From Acanthochlamys bracteata (Eukaryota; Streptophyta; Magnoliopsida; Pandanales; Velloziaceae), in NCBI GenBank assembly GCA_019914995.1, contig CM034142.1, positions 1,364,001 through 1,428,000 on the forward strand: DNA of 64,000 bases. Direction: 5' to 3'. The position numbers and the translations under genes were made by a program. Below are positions 24,830 to 34,573 of the stretch, one piece after another. Position 1 is the stretch's first letter. The number at the start of each line of letters is the position of its first letter. The notes below the pieces were generated by a model. The model had not been told where the DNA came from, did no database searches, and saw nothing but the letters and a program-made list of their open reading frames with translations.

Positions 24830-26090
24830 ATATGCGGGTCCAGAGCAGCTCCCCTATGCTTGGTGTGGGAGGTCTGTGATGTTGAATGACATGGGCATCC
24901 ATGTAGTGCAGTGCACCATTAAAGTTGATGTTGAGAATTGATCTTACGGTTCATTGTGGAATATTGTATTCTTATGTATATAAAAAATATTGATTGAACG
25001 ATTTCATTCTTAACGAAAAATTTTTGTATTTTTTTCGTACTCGTATTGAGCTTGTTCCTAGTAGACATAAATGTAATACATGAGGAGTTTTAAGCTTCAA
25101 TAAGGCATGCGTGTTGGTTTTCGTTATTTTATCACAATAGCTTTTTATATATCATATTTGGAGTAGTTAAATAAAATATTATGTTACCTTTTTTTATGGA
25201 TCTGCATGTAGTTCATTACTGAAACGAGTAATATAACATGATTTTGTTAATATAATAATATAAGTATTACCAGGAGTGAATCAAAGACTTCAAGATGCCA
25301 CTGCAAAAAAAAAACAATGTAACTTTCAATACAACTACAAAATAATATGCTTAAAAAGATTAAAAAATTATTTTTTGATAAATCATTGAACCAATGAATA
25401 TGTATTGAAAAGCAAGTTAAATTTTAATTGAGATTGTGACGCCAAAATTATTATAAAACTAAGTTAAATTTTAGATAAATTTATAAAACTAAATCATTTA
25501 CAAATAAAATAATGAATATATTTATTATAAAAAATTACATATAACAATAAAAAGATATTTTAGTCTTTTTACTCACTATTTATCTTCTATTTTTTTTAAT
25601 TTAAATAAAATTTACTCTTATATTTTTTTACTAATTTATCTAAACATAATCAAATTTTCTTCTCCCATTCTTTCTTCTCTCTTTCCTATCTCTCGTTTTC
25701 CCTCTGCTTAATTGAGATGGTGGTCGGACGAGGGGTTTGGAAAAACCGCGTCTTCAAAAAAATATTTGTTTGAAAACCGACGCTTCAAAACCTAATTTTT
25801 GCTTTTTTTTGGGGAACAGCTAAACACCTCATGTTTGAATTGCATTCCAAACACAGTTTTTCAACTTTTCTCTATTTCACGTTTTTTAATATATATTTTA
25901 TAAATATTTAAAAATTTTATTTAAAAATTTAAAATATATAAAAAAATTTTTACGTAGTGAAATCTTTTTATTGTATATTTTTTATTATTTTTTGAAAAGT
26001 AAAAAAAATAAAACTTATTTTTAAAAAAATAAAAATACTTTTTATTTTATAAAAGTTTTTATTTCATAAGTAATTTCAAAAAAATTCGGA
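24830..26090. other. Intergenic stretch before the PPR gene
   Basis: The sequence is AT-rich. A likely 3' region of the preceding candidate transcript has AATATTG/AATAAA-like runs near 24.96-25.0 kb. A copy of the AT-rich short-repeat family at about 25850-26075 ends roughly 150 bp upstream of the PPR start codon. No other gene was seen. Confidence 0.6.
25850..26075 (-). mobile_element. AT-rich short element, family A copy, next to the PPR start
   Basis: In reverse, the core reads AAGATTTCACTACGTAAAAA. The element ends about 150 bp before the PPR ATG, so it lies in the proximal promoter. Confidence 0.6.
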
Positions 26091-26224
26091 GGTTGTCTCA
26101 AAAGAAAAATAACCGAACCGACAAGTCCGAGCCTCTCCATTACTCTGGTTTAGTTGAACCCATCTTTCGCTCGATCGCTTCTCTCCATTACTCGTTTCTT
26201 CTTACTTCTACTGCTCTCCAACAA

Positions 26225-28258
26225 ATGTCGCGCGTCAGCAGCTTCGCCGCCGCCTTGTTCAGGCGATACTCCAACGTCGGCGTCCACCGTTCCTTCTCAA
26301 CTAAAACACCGCCAACTAGTGTAGCAATCGAAATTCAACCTTTGCCTCCAGCGCAAGCGCCGGAAATTGAAGATATCGGCGATCTGAGAACTCGATTGTT
26401 TCGGTTAAGGTCCCCGAAACGAAGCGCAATGGCGGCTCTAGACAAGTGGGTTAACGAGGGAAGAGCCGTATCTGCTGTCGAGCTCCGGAGCATTGCTTGT
26501 GACCTTAGACGAGCTCAACGATACAAGCACGCTCTTGAGGTAATTCGAATTCTAAGTAAGACGCTTATTTCTTTTGTCTCTAGATTATAAGTATTGTTTT
26601 TGTTGCTTCTGCGCTCTGTTTTGACATTGATTTGAAAAGTTTGTACTTCTATTATCTCTTTATGTTTCTAGGATCCACTGAACTTTCGACTTTGAGAAAA
26701 ATAAACTGTTAAATTTTGGATGTATTTTTTTTTTTTTTTTTTTTTTTGTATGATAATGTCCAAGTTTTCTCCTTTCCGCCTTTTCACCATACAAACCACT
26801 AAAATGTTGCTGGGATTTTTGTTTTTGGGTGTGATATTGCTGATGAAGAGTGCATACCTCCATATTATTCCACTTAACACAAGCATGATGGAGCTGGCAT
26901 TTTTAGTTTGCCGAATAAACTGTCAAAATGTTTTTGTCAAAGTGGGTAAGAAAGAAGTGAAGAATAATAGCAGACAACATCTCCGGATATATAAGGCTAC
27001 ACATATGTTTTGCTGCATTTGATTACTTAGTAAACTAATAAGTTCTCTAAAGCTTTTGAATTTACTATTAAAGCAACGTTTGTTTTGACCTCACAGATTG
27101 AATTGGGTGCATATTTACAATTGTAGCTTTTTCGTTGATTACAATATTATGAAGGATGGGATAAGGATGGAGACATCCTTCATAAAATTTTGTAACAATA
27201 AACCTATGATTATGAATAAGTCTTACATGTTATTGTGGAGATGATCAGAGTGAATCCAATTATGGAGCAATCTAGAAAACCAAGTGGAGCACTAGTCAGG
27301 CGGCTGAGGAGTGGTTAAGTTTTCTTTTTTTTGTATATTATAAATTTAATTTTGCCTTTCTTGGGACTGGTTCTACCTGCAGATATCAGAATGGATGAAA
27401 GCTCATCAAGATTTTGAATTTTTGGATAGTGACTATGCTATGCGCATAGACCTGATTACAAGGGTCTTTGGAGTCAGTTCTGCTGAAGAATTCTTTGAAG
27501 GACTCCCATCCACTGAAAAGTTTGGTGAAGCATGCACTGCTCTCCTTCATTCTTATGCTAGAGCTAAAATGGTAGAGAAAGCTGAGAGCCTCTTTGAAAG
27601 AATTGAAGAATCAGGCTCTACTACATCTATTCTCACTTACAATGAAATGATGACTTTGTATATGTCAGTTGGTGAGTTGGACAAGGTTTTGTTAGTTGCT
27701 GAGGAACTAAAGAAAAAGAAGGTCCCTCTAGATCTCTTCACATATAACCTGTGGATTAGTGCCTGTGCTGCTACTCAAGATATTGATGCTGTAAGAAAAC
27801 TCCTTAATGAGATGGCCAATGATACAAATTCTGAAAGTGGATGGATAACTTATAGGAAATTAGCTGAGATATATGTCAATGAAGGTCATCTCATGAATTC
27901 TGATAACACTCTTGTTGAAACTGGTATGGGGATTAGTCAGAGAGAATGGATAACTTATGATTTTCTCATTATCCTTCATGCTGGTTTGGGAAACAACGAA
28001 AAGATAACCGAGATATGGAAGTCTTTGCAAATGACCTCTCAGAAAATAATTAGCAGAAGCTATATATGCGTGCTGTCAGCTTATCTTGTTCTTGGACAGT
28101 TAAAGGAAGCCGGAGAAGTGATTGATGCATGGAAGCAGTCAAAGACAGTCAACTTTGATGTCTCTGCATGTAGTAGGCTTCTTGATGCATTTATGCAGAC
28201 TGATTCGGTAGATACAGCAGAATCTCTTCAAAGATTGATGCTACTAAAAGAATTGTAA
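26225..28258 (+). CDS. P-class pentatricopeptide repeat protein, mitochondrial (short form, two exons)
   Basis: PPR proteins bind organelle RNA and act in its processing, editing or translation. Exon 1 is 26225-26539 (105 aa) and exon 2 is 27383-28258; together they encode 396 aa. The N-terminus (LFRRYSNVGVHRSFSTKT) is a typical mitochondrial presequence. Exon 1 ends ...ALE and exon 2 begins ISEWMKAHQDFEFLDSDYAM, which together match the Arabidopsis At1g02370/At4g01990 group. Tandem helical repeats follow, for example TYNEMMTLYMSVGELDKV and TYNLWISACAATQDIDAV. The protein stops at AESLQRLMLLKEL, more than 100 residues short of its neighbour and of usual family length, so this body exon is C-terminally truncated. 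An in-frame ATG at 26093 is possible; 26225 was preferred because it directly precedes the presequence. Confidence 0.85.
26727..26749. repeat. Poly-T run in PPR intron 1
   Basis: A T run of about 22 bases lies within the 843-bp intron between the PPR presequence exon and the first body exon. Confidence 0.85.
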
Positions 28259-28666
28259 TCCCAATGTTTACGTGGTTTATGCTCTCTAGTTACTGGAACG
28301 ACAGATTGGGTTCCCCCTTATCAATTGTTGGACACTTTCTCCAGCTCGGTTAGCTGACTATATCATTGGAGTTTGTTAATTTACAAGTTTAAGGCCGTAG
28401 TTTACAATAGATCCTTCATCATACTTAGTCATGGACTATTTTCAAAATGAGAAGTCATATTAATTGTCTGAGGATTGTGTTTTGCTATGTTTATGCTGTA
28501 TTGTAGGTCTTCTATTCTACTTATATCTCATAATGAAAAGTAGTTGCTTTTGTCAAATATTTTAATCAAAAACTTCATTTGTTTTGCTTTTGTTTGCTTG
28601 CCATTGTTAGATATAGCAGTTACTGTGTCTGTGCACTTTGTCACACTGAGACATCTTATCATGCAG

Positions 28667-29929
28667 ACTATAAACTGGATGGAATCTAGCGGCAGTTTGA
28701 CGTTATCATCAGACGATCATGCCATTAGATTGGACCTTATTTTGAAGGTCCATACCATTTCTAAGGCTGAGGATTACTATGCAGGGCTAACCAATAACAG
28801 ATCAAGGAAGGCTGCGTCTTCCTTTCTCCTCCATTATTATGTGAAGGAGAGGAATGTGAGCAAAGCTGAGGCTCTCATGGAGAGCCTGCAAAACATGGGG
28901 CTAGCAGTGAATCCTCATATGTTCAATGAAATGATGAAGCTCTACATGGCTACAAGTCAATGTGGGAAAGTTCCTATTGTGATTCGGGATATGAAGAAGG
29001 GAAAGATACCTTTAAATGTTCTTTCTTACAATGTTTGGATTAGTGCCTGCAATGAAGTTTATGGTCTTGCTTATGTAGATATGGTGTACAAAGAGATGAC
29101 GAGTGACAAGAACGTTGAGGTTGGCTGGAGCACTTATGTCACATTAGCCAATATCTATAAAAAGTATGGATTCAAACAGAAGGCTGTTTCTGTCCTAAAA
29201 CTTGCCGAGGGTAAACTGTCTACAAGAAGTAGGCTTGCTTATATGTTTATAATGACAAACTATGCTAATTTGGGAGATAGAGATGGGGTAATAAGGCTTT
29301 GGGATGCAAGTAAACATGTACCAGGAAGAGTTACTTGTGCAAATTACATGTGCATAATATCGTGTTTGGTTAAGGTCGGTGATATCAAGGAAGCAGAGAA
29401 GGTCTTTAGAACATGGGAATCAAACTTAAGGAGATATGACATCCGAGTCTCTAATGTTCTGCTCGGAGTTTATATGAGGGAAGGTCTAATAGAAAAAGCA
29501 GAGGCGTTGCATGTCCGTACCTTGCGTAAAGGAGGAAAACCGAACTACAAGACATGGGAAATTCTTATGGAAGGATATGTGAAAACGGAACTGATGGATA
29601 AAGCTGTAGATGCAATGAATAAGGCTTTGTCCATGCTGGAAGATTGTGTTTGGAGGCCTTCGTTGGAGATTGTGATGGCCATTGCTGATTATATTGCTGA
29701 AAAAGGAAAAACCAGTGATTTGCTGAAACTTGTAGAAGTTCTTCAGCCTATGGGTCTTGTGAGCTTGGCATTGTACAAGTTGGTCCTTAGAGTGCATGTC
29801 GGTGCTGGAAAAGATGTTCGACATGTTGTCAATATGATGGTAAGAGATAAGTTTGGTTTAGATGAGGAGGTGAGAAACTTTATCTCCAGATCGTCCATGG
29901 TAAACATCCCTGATATCTCATGTACTTAA
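28667..29929 (+). CDS. Second PPR body exon, paralogous to the first, no first exon of its own
   Basis: An acceptor (atgcag|ACT) at 28667 opens a 420-codon frame beginning TINWMESSGSLTLSSDDHAI, which aligns with ISEWMKAHQDFEFLDSDYAM of the upstream body exon. PPR units follow (MFNEMMKLYMATSQCGKV, SYNVWISACNEVYGLAYV, TYVTLANIYKKYGFKQKA and so on), plus the C-terminal third that the upstream copy lacks. The 408-bp gap between the two contains no recognisable presequence exon. The acceptor phase (0) matches the donor at 26539. Splicing exon 1 to this exon would give 525 aa, the usual family length. An ATG at 28544 in the gap would add a hydrophobic leader and looks less likely. Confidence 0.85.
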   Translation, partial: TINWMESSGSLTLSSDDHAIRLDLILKVHTISKAEDYYAGLTNNRSRKAASSFLLHYYVKERNVSKAEALMESLQNMGLAVNPHMFNEMMKLYMATSQCGKVPIVIRDMKKGKIPLNVLSYNVWISACNEVYGLAYVDMVYKEMTSDKNVEVGWSTYVTLANIYKKYGFKQKAVSVLKLAEGKLSTRSRLAYMFIMTNYANLGDRDGVIRLWDASKHVPGRVTCANYMCIISCLVKVGDIKEAEKVFRTWESNLRRYDIRVSNVLLGVYMREGLIEKAEALHVRTLRKGGKPNYKTWEILMEGYVKTELMDKAVDAMNKALSMLEDCVWRPSLEIVMAIADYIAEKGKTSDLLKLVEVLQPMGLVSLALYKLVLRVHVGAGKDVRHVVNMMVRDKFGLDEEVRNFISRSSMVNIPDISCT

Positions 29930-30826
29930 TTCATTATTTTGGGAATAGGGTGAGACAAGTTCGAACTTCAGAATGCCAATTTAGTTATTCTGCAGGGCAC
30001 TGAGGTTGCATGACCTGCTGAGGAGCAATTTGTTGGAGATCAGTTTCCAGATAGATACCTCAGAGAAGAGAATCTCATGTTGTTGCTGTTGTTTGAAATA
30101 ACCAGAACATTTTGATATTTTATTGAGGGAAATTTAAACTGTTCATGAGGAACTCAGTTACATACTTATCTGGAGATGGACTTAGATTGTGCAGGCACTC
30201 ACTGGAAGTTGTGTGACGGTATTGTAGAACCCATATTGCATTATTCATCATGAACGGTTCTAGTAGTTTCTTCTTGGAATGCTGTGGAGTTGGATGACAT
30301 CCTGTGTTGATAACTGATGGCGTTACAAGAGAGCATCACTAGAAATGGCAATCCAAAAAAAGATGGTATGAGGATTCCAGTGGTTTCTTCTTGGAGCAAT
30401 GTGGAATTGAATCACAACATTCCCATGTTCATGACTAATGGCATTACAAGAAAGCATCACTTGAAATGAGTAATCCAATAAAGGTGGTTTTCACAAAGGA
30501 TTCTAGTAGTTTCTTCTTAATTGCATCCATTAAGATGCATTATTGAGTGGCGGCTTCTTTTTTGAAGTTTACTACCAGTTTCAAATCATGCACTAACATC
30601 CTTTGGTTGGTAAACAAATGTGACTGCAGATTGCAAATGAGCTGATCGTTATGGACACAACATTGCTTCTAAAGAAATTTGGAGAAGTTTAGAAATGGGA
30701 ATAATTCATCCAGTCATCACTTGCTAGTGCCTGCTGATTGTAATGTTCAAGCTGCTGATCTTTGATGCCTTCCACAATCCATTTTTATTATTATATCGAA
30801 AATAACAATTAACAGAAGTTCAACGA
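29930..30826. other. Convergent intergenic region between the PPR and GST genes
   Basis: The PPR stop codon is at 29929 and the GST stop codon, on the opposite strand, is at 30827, so both 3' ends fall here. Apart from the three tandem copies no coding sequence was seen. Confidence 0.7.
30250..30560. repeat. Tandem repeats of ~120 bp downstream of the PPR locus
   Basis: A 'ggttctagtagtttcttctt' type block recurs at about 30256, 30372 and 30498. Between the blocks are shared 'ggcattacaagaaagcatcac' type sequences. Copies 1 and 2 are near full length and copy 3 is partial. The repeat probably lies in the 3' UTR or the terminator region. Confidence 0.85.
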
Positions 30827-31659
30827 CTAAGTTCTGTTGGAAGAAAGCTGCCGTGAAAGAAACTGTTCCCTATGGACTCTAATTAAAGCATATAACTTGT
30901 CTTTAGGGGGCAACGTCTCCTTCACCACTTCAACATTCAAAATTTCATGGCACCATTCCTTGAACACAAGAAGCTCATCCCCATCCAAAATCTTGACACC
31001 GGCGACGCCTTCGATTATCGGTAACCAGTAGGCAGTCCATCCTACTGCGATATCGAGGTATCCGATTGCGTCACCTCTGAAGAACTTGTTTCCTTTCAGG
31101 AGTCCCTCTAGAGTCTTAAGGCATACCTTCAAATCTTCCACTGCTTTCTGCTGCTCATCTCCAGTCTTGGACAAGATTATGAACAACAAAGGCGGACACT
31201 AAGTTTTGAAAGAAGTGTGAGTATACATGCGAAGATTATTGTAATCTTATAGTATTGATTCGGAATCTGAATAATGTTTATGGTTCTAACATGAACCATA
31301 TGCTTTAACATACCTTGTCATAAAAAAACGTGGCCCAAAATCTTGCTTGTGCCCTTCTCATAAGGATCGGTAGGCAAGATAGGATAGTACCCATCTTTCC
31401 AAACATCGTCGACGTACTCAAGGATCACCATCGATTCAACAATCGGTTTTCCATTATGAACAATCACAGGGACCTTCTTTGTTACCGGATTGTAACGCAG
31501 AAGTTCCACACTTTTGTTGAAAGGGAACCCTTCTAGATCTTCGTGGACGTATTCGTAGTTGATGCCTTTTAATTTCAACGACAACTCTACCCGGATCGCA
31601 AACGGGCTTGCCCAGAACCCTATCAACTTCACTGCGGATCCTTCATTCTCCGCGGCCAT
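30827..31659 (-). pseudogene. Tau-class glutathione S-transferase (GSTU) with a one-base frameshift
   Basis: Tau GSTs conjugate glutathione to xenobiotics and reactive compounds in the cytosol. Exon 1 is 31659-31314 and exon 2 is 31198-30827, with the tau-type single intron of 115 bp. The N-terminal thioredoxin fold is intact: catalytic Ser18 in WASPFAIRV, Val-Pro at 63-64 ([10 protein letters not shown]) and Glu-Ser at 75-76 ([15 protein letters not shown]). In exon 1 the frame breaks after PYEKG. One base on, the expected [13 protein letters not shown] is read up to the donor, and as written the frame stops at GHVFL. The extra base lies in the C run at 31352-31354. Exon 2 (CPPLLFIILSKTGDEQQKA..., GDAIGYLDIAVGWTAYW) is otherwise intact. 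It is either a recent pseudogene or a sequencing error. Confidence 0.85.
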
Positions 31660-31709
31660 GATTTGTTGTTTATTTATGTTATAACAAAGTTCTTCAAATT
31701 TGAGATTTT

Positions 31710-31722
31710 GTATTTATTTAAA
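31710..31722 (-). promoter_or_regulatory. Possible TATA box of the GST gene
   Basis: On the minus strand TTTAAATAAATA occurs about 55 bases upstream of the ATG at 31659, followed by an A/C-rich leader. The placement fits a plant TATA box with a short 5' UTR. The call rests on motif and spacing only. Confidence 0.4.
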
Positions 31723-31741
31723 GAGAGAGATTGTTTCTTTA

Positions 31742-31873
31742 GTTGACTCTGATCACCTTGTTCTATTCAAGCCAGTCAATGGTTGAAGTTTGAAGTATGC
31801 TACTTGTGGTGAAGGTTAACAAATATATAAGCTTGTCAAACAAGTTGCAGGAGAGATGGTGTCATTGGTGACG
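31742..31873 (-). promoter_or_regulatory. W-box-like and TGACG motifs upstream of the GST gene
   Basis: TTGACT (WRKY core) is present near 31742-31747, and TGACG (TGA-factor / as-1 half site) at 31869-31873. Both motif types are known from stress-induced tau GST promoters. Each is short enough to occur by chance. Confidence 0.3.
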
Positions 31874-31929
31874 TATTGATGAACAGGTCCGGAAACAGCT
31901 ACGCTATATTATTTAGAAGATTTGGGAGT

Positions 31930-32960
31930 TTTTTTTTTAATAAAAATATTTTTATCGTATATTATTTATGAATGAATAGTAAACAGTAAATTCTATTTAT
32001 TTGTTGTTTTTTATGATGAATAGTCTGGTTGGTCTAATTTCATGAATATTCACAACTTTAGCTATCAAAGATTAGTAAAATTTTGAAATATTAGTAAATT
32101 CTATTTTATTTGAAAAAATTATATCTACAAAAAAGGCATATAATTTATCAAAACTTTTTAAATCAAAATCTATTAAAAAATTATGAAAAGTATTTGAAAA
32201 TAAAATAAAAAATAGTATGATCACAGACAAGCACCCATTAACAATTATTTTTATTAAATAAAACTCAGAAAAGCAATTCTTTATTTTACTTTGCTAGCCG
32301 ATAGAAGAATCACAAGCTTGGAGTTTATTCTGATTAAACTGTCCCTTAATTAGGTTTAGTCTCAATTCAGTCTTGGAAACAATAGTTAATTTTTTGTTAA
32401 AATCTTTTATCCCCAAAAGTGAAGAGGGGATATTTGGAAATGCTTACTGAAGAGAACTTTTCAAAAAATGAATATATTTTAAATTTTTCTAAAAATAAAT
32501 TCTAGTTTTCTTACCAAAAAAATTAATAATATTAAATAATAATAAATTTTTTAATATTAAATTGTTTATGTTTTTTAAATTAATAAAATTATAAAATATT
32601 TTTTAAAATATATTGAAAAATATGTAATTAAAGTTAGAAGTGAAAAGTAGATATAAATTTAGAGGCGTTTGGAATTATTTATAATTAAAATTTTTTAAAA
32701 TAGAGAATATTTTTGTTTATTTTTTTTAAAACGAATTTTATTTTTTATCTCAAAAACATAAAAATAAATAATAAAAAAATATTACTACGTAAAATTTTTT
32801 TATTTTAAAAATGTTTTATATAAATTTTTTAAATATCTATAAAACATATATTAAAAAATATAAAATAAAAAAAATCAAATGAAGTGTTTGCGAAATTCAA
32901 TTTAGTTTGTACAAGTTCCTAACTCTGGGCCAGTAACTCGAGCATTTAGATCGAATGATT
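31930..32960. other. AT-rich intergenic sequence with two short-repeat copies
   Basis: No coding sequence was seen. Two AT-rich short-repeat copies lie next to each other (about 32430-32650 and 32665-32895). The flanks are nearly pure A and T. Confidence 0.6.
32430..32895 (+). mobile_element. Two adjacent AT-rich short elements, family A
   Basis: Copy one (about 32430-32650) starts 'atttggaaatgcttactg'. Copy two (about 32665-32895) starts 'gcgtttggaattatttata' and has the core 'tattactacgtaaaat'. The second ends 'gaagtgtttgcg', an inverted-end-like motif. Confidence 0.55.
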
Positions 32961-32970
32961 GTATAAACGA

Positions 32971-33243
32971 CTAATTTTTCCCGGTGGTCAAACGGCATTT
33001 TTCCTTCATATTTCTCTGAGGTTGAAGCCGGAGCACCTGTGGAGGTTTAGGAAGGAACGGTACCTGATGTCTCTTATTGTTAGAGCGAGTGATGGACTCC
33101 TTTGGCACGCCAGTGAATCTCTCCCATTTGAACGGTACACCGTGGAGACTCCCTGGTGCCGATAATGGTCCATATTGAGCTGTAAGTAGTTCAATTCTGT
33201 GAGGCCAAAGAAGCAAGTGGCAGCTTCTCCGGTACCATCGCAT
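32971..33243 (-). CDS. Short open frame with a PFKWE..(P/G).PK motif, possible gene fragment
   Basis: A 90-codon frame contains HGVPFKWERFTGVPKES followed by a Pro-rich stretch (PFLPKPPQVLRLQP). This order (PFxWExxPGxPK then PPLPPPP-like) is found in a family of plant proteins of unknown function (DUF688-like). The block is GC-richer than its flanks. No further exons were found. It could be a decayed copy or a captured gene fragment. Confidence 0.35.
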   Translation of the reverse strand: MRWYRRSCHLLLWPHRIELLTAQYGPLSAPGSLHGVPFKWERFTGVPKESITRSNNKRHQVPFLPKPPQVLRLQPQRNMKEKCRLTTGKN

Positions 33244-33279
33244 TCCATGAAATTCTTAGAAACTGACATTTCGCTTACA

Positions 33280-33515
33280 GCGTGTTTACTAATTAACTGA
33301 ACTGGAGTTTGAAAGATTTTAAAAAATAAATTTAAAAAATTAAATTAAAAATTTTAAAATATTTAATAAAACATAAATTTTTATATTAGTAGTAAATTTA
33401 AAAATTAAATTTTAAAAAATTTTGATAAAAAAATTTAATTTAAATTATTTATTTATTTATTTTATATTAAAAATAAATTTGAGAAAAGTAGAATTTCAGA
33501 TATTAGTTAACACGG
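33280..33515. mobile_element. Short AT-rich element with GTGTTTACTAAT-type inverted ends
   Basis: The left end reads agcgtgtttactaatta and the right end attagttaacacggcc, an imperfect inverted pair. The interior is almost entirely A and T. This fits a MITE of about 235 bp. Confidence 0.5.
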
Positions 33516-33521
33516 CCTTAG

Positions 33522-33556
33522 AAGTGAAGTGAAGTGAAGTGAATTGAATTGAAGAA
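33522..33556. repeat. (GAAGT/GAATT)n pentanucleotide microsatellite
   Basis: Four gaagt units are followed by two gaatt units and a partial one. Confidence 0.85.
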
Positions 33557-33829
33557 GGGGTGAGGAAATGGTTTAAGTTTAGCCGGTAGAGGAAATGGTT
33601 AAGCTTAACTTGTGAGGAAAAGGTTGATGGAAACTTTTTATCGCGACTACATTGCATGGTTGCACTGAAACACAAAATTCTAATAAACTAAATAGAAGAC
33701 AACTTATAATAAAGTGAAAACAAAAGCTTCACTACACTCAGATTGTCGATTTTTTTGTATTTTTTCTTTTTCTTTTTGTTTTTTGCCAATCAACTAACAA
33801 CAATATGAATAGTCTAGATATAGAGCTTG

Positions 33830-34065
33830 AGTGCAATATGTTTGAAAAACATATTATTTCAATTTTTTATTTCATATTTTTTAATAAATTTCTATAATAT
33901 TTTATAAATTTTATTTAAAAATTAAAAATATAAAAAAATTATATATTATAAAATCTTATTATTATTTATTTTTATTAAATATTTAGACAAAAAACTTATT
34001 TATTAAAATCTTTTTAAAAATATTTTTTTTAAAAAAAATTTTATTTTATAAACACTCCGTCGTAA
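33830..34065 (-). mobile_element. AT-rich short element, family A copy
   Basis: In reverse it begins near 'ggagtgtttataaaataaa' and carries a decayed core (AATAATAAGATTTTATAAT). Long A/T-rich flanks follow. Confidence 0.55.
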
Positions 34066-34573
34066 TAGTTTGCATCCCTTGCATGGGTCATAGTACTATA
34101 GATACAAGTCATAACATATTCTGAAGACAAATAAACACCCAAAAAAAGGACTAAGTTACAGAACAGATATCCCTGAGATTCATAATGTTAAAAAAAGGAA
34201 GTTTTCCGAGGTCCTTGAATATATACTGTATAGCTAACATTTCTTGAGATAAAACGGTTTATATCTGGTAAATTAGCCCTACAAAATTGTTCACTGTATA
34301 CATCAGCTAAATGTTTACTGTAAGAAAGTGCAATTAAATCAAATAAACTAATGATACAATAAGGTTAAGCTGTATAACCAGGACATTACCATACATCATC
34401 TCATTAGTCATTGCCTGCAAGGGCAAACCACCTTCCGTTTTTTGGAAGGTCCCTTTGAAGGTGCACATTGTAGCTTTATACTTCCAAAACCTCCAATAAA
34501 AATATCTTTGTGGCAAATATTCCCAGGGAGAAACCTCGTGAACCCAATGCTTGCGCTTTTAAAATGTGATCAC

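Noticed and set aside
26660..27022. Open frames on both strands around the poly-T tract
   Set aside because: They lie in the PPR intron and consist largely of homopolymer translation (poly-Phe / poly-Lys).
28544..28666. Upstream ATG giving a hydrophobic leader to the second PPR body exon
   Set aside because: The leader is intron-like (T-rich), resembles neither a presequence nor the first exon of the family, and a good acceptor at 28666/28667 matches the paralogue's exon start.
29486..29824. 112-codon minus-strand frame
   Set aside because: It is the antisense shadow of the second PPR body exon.
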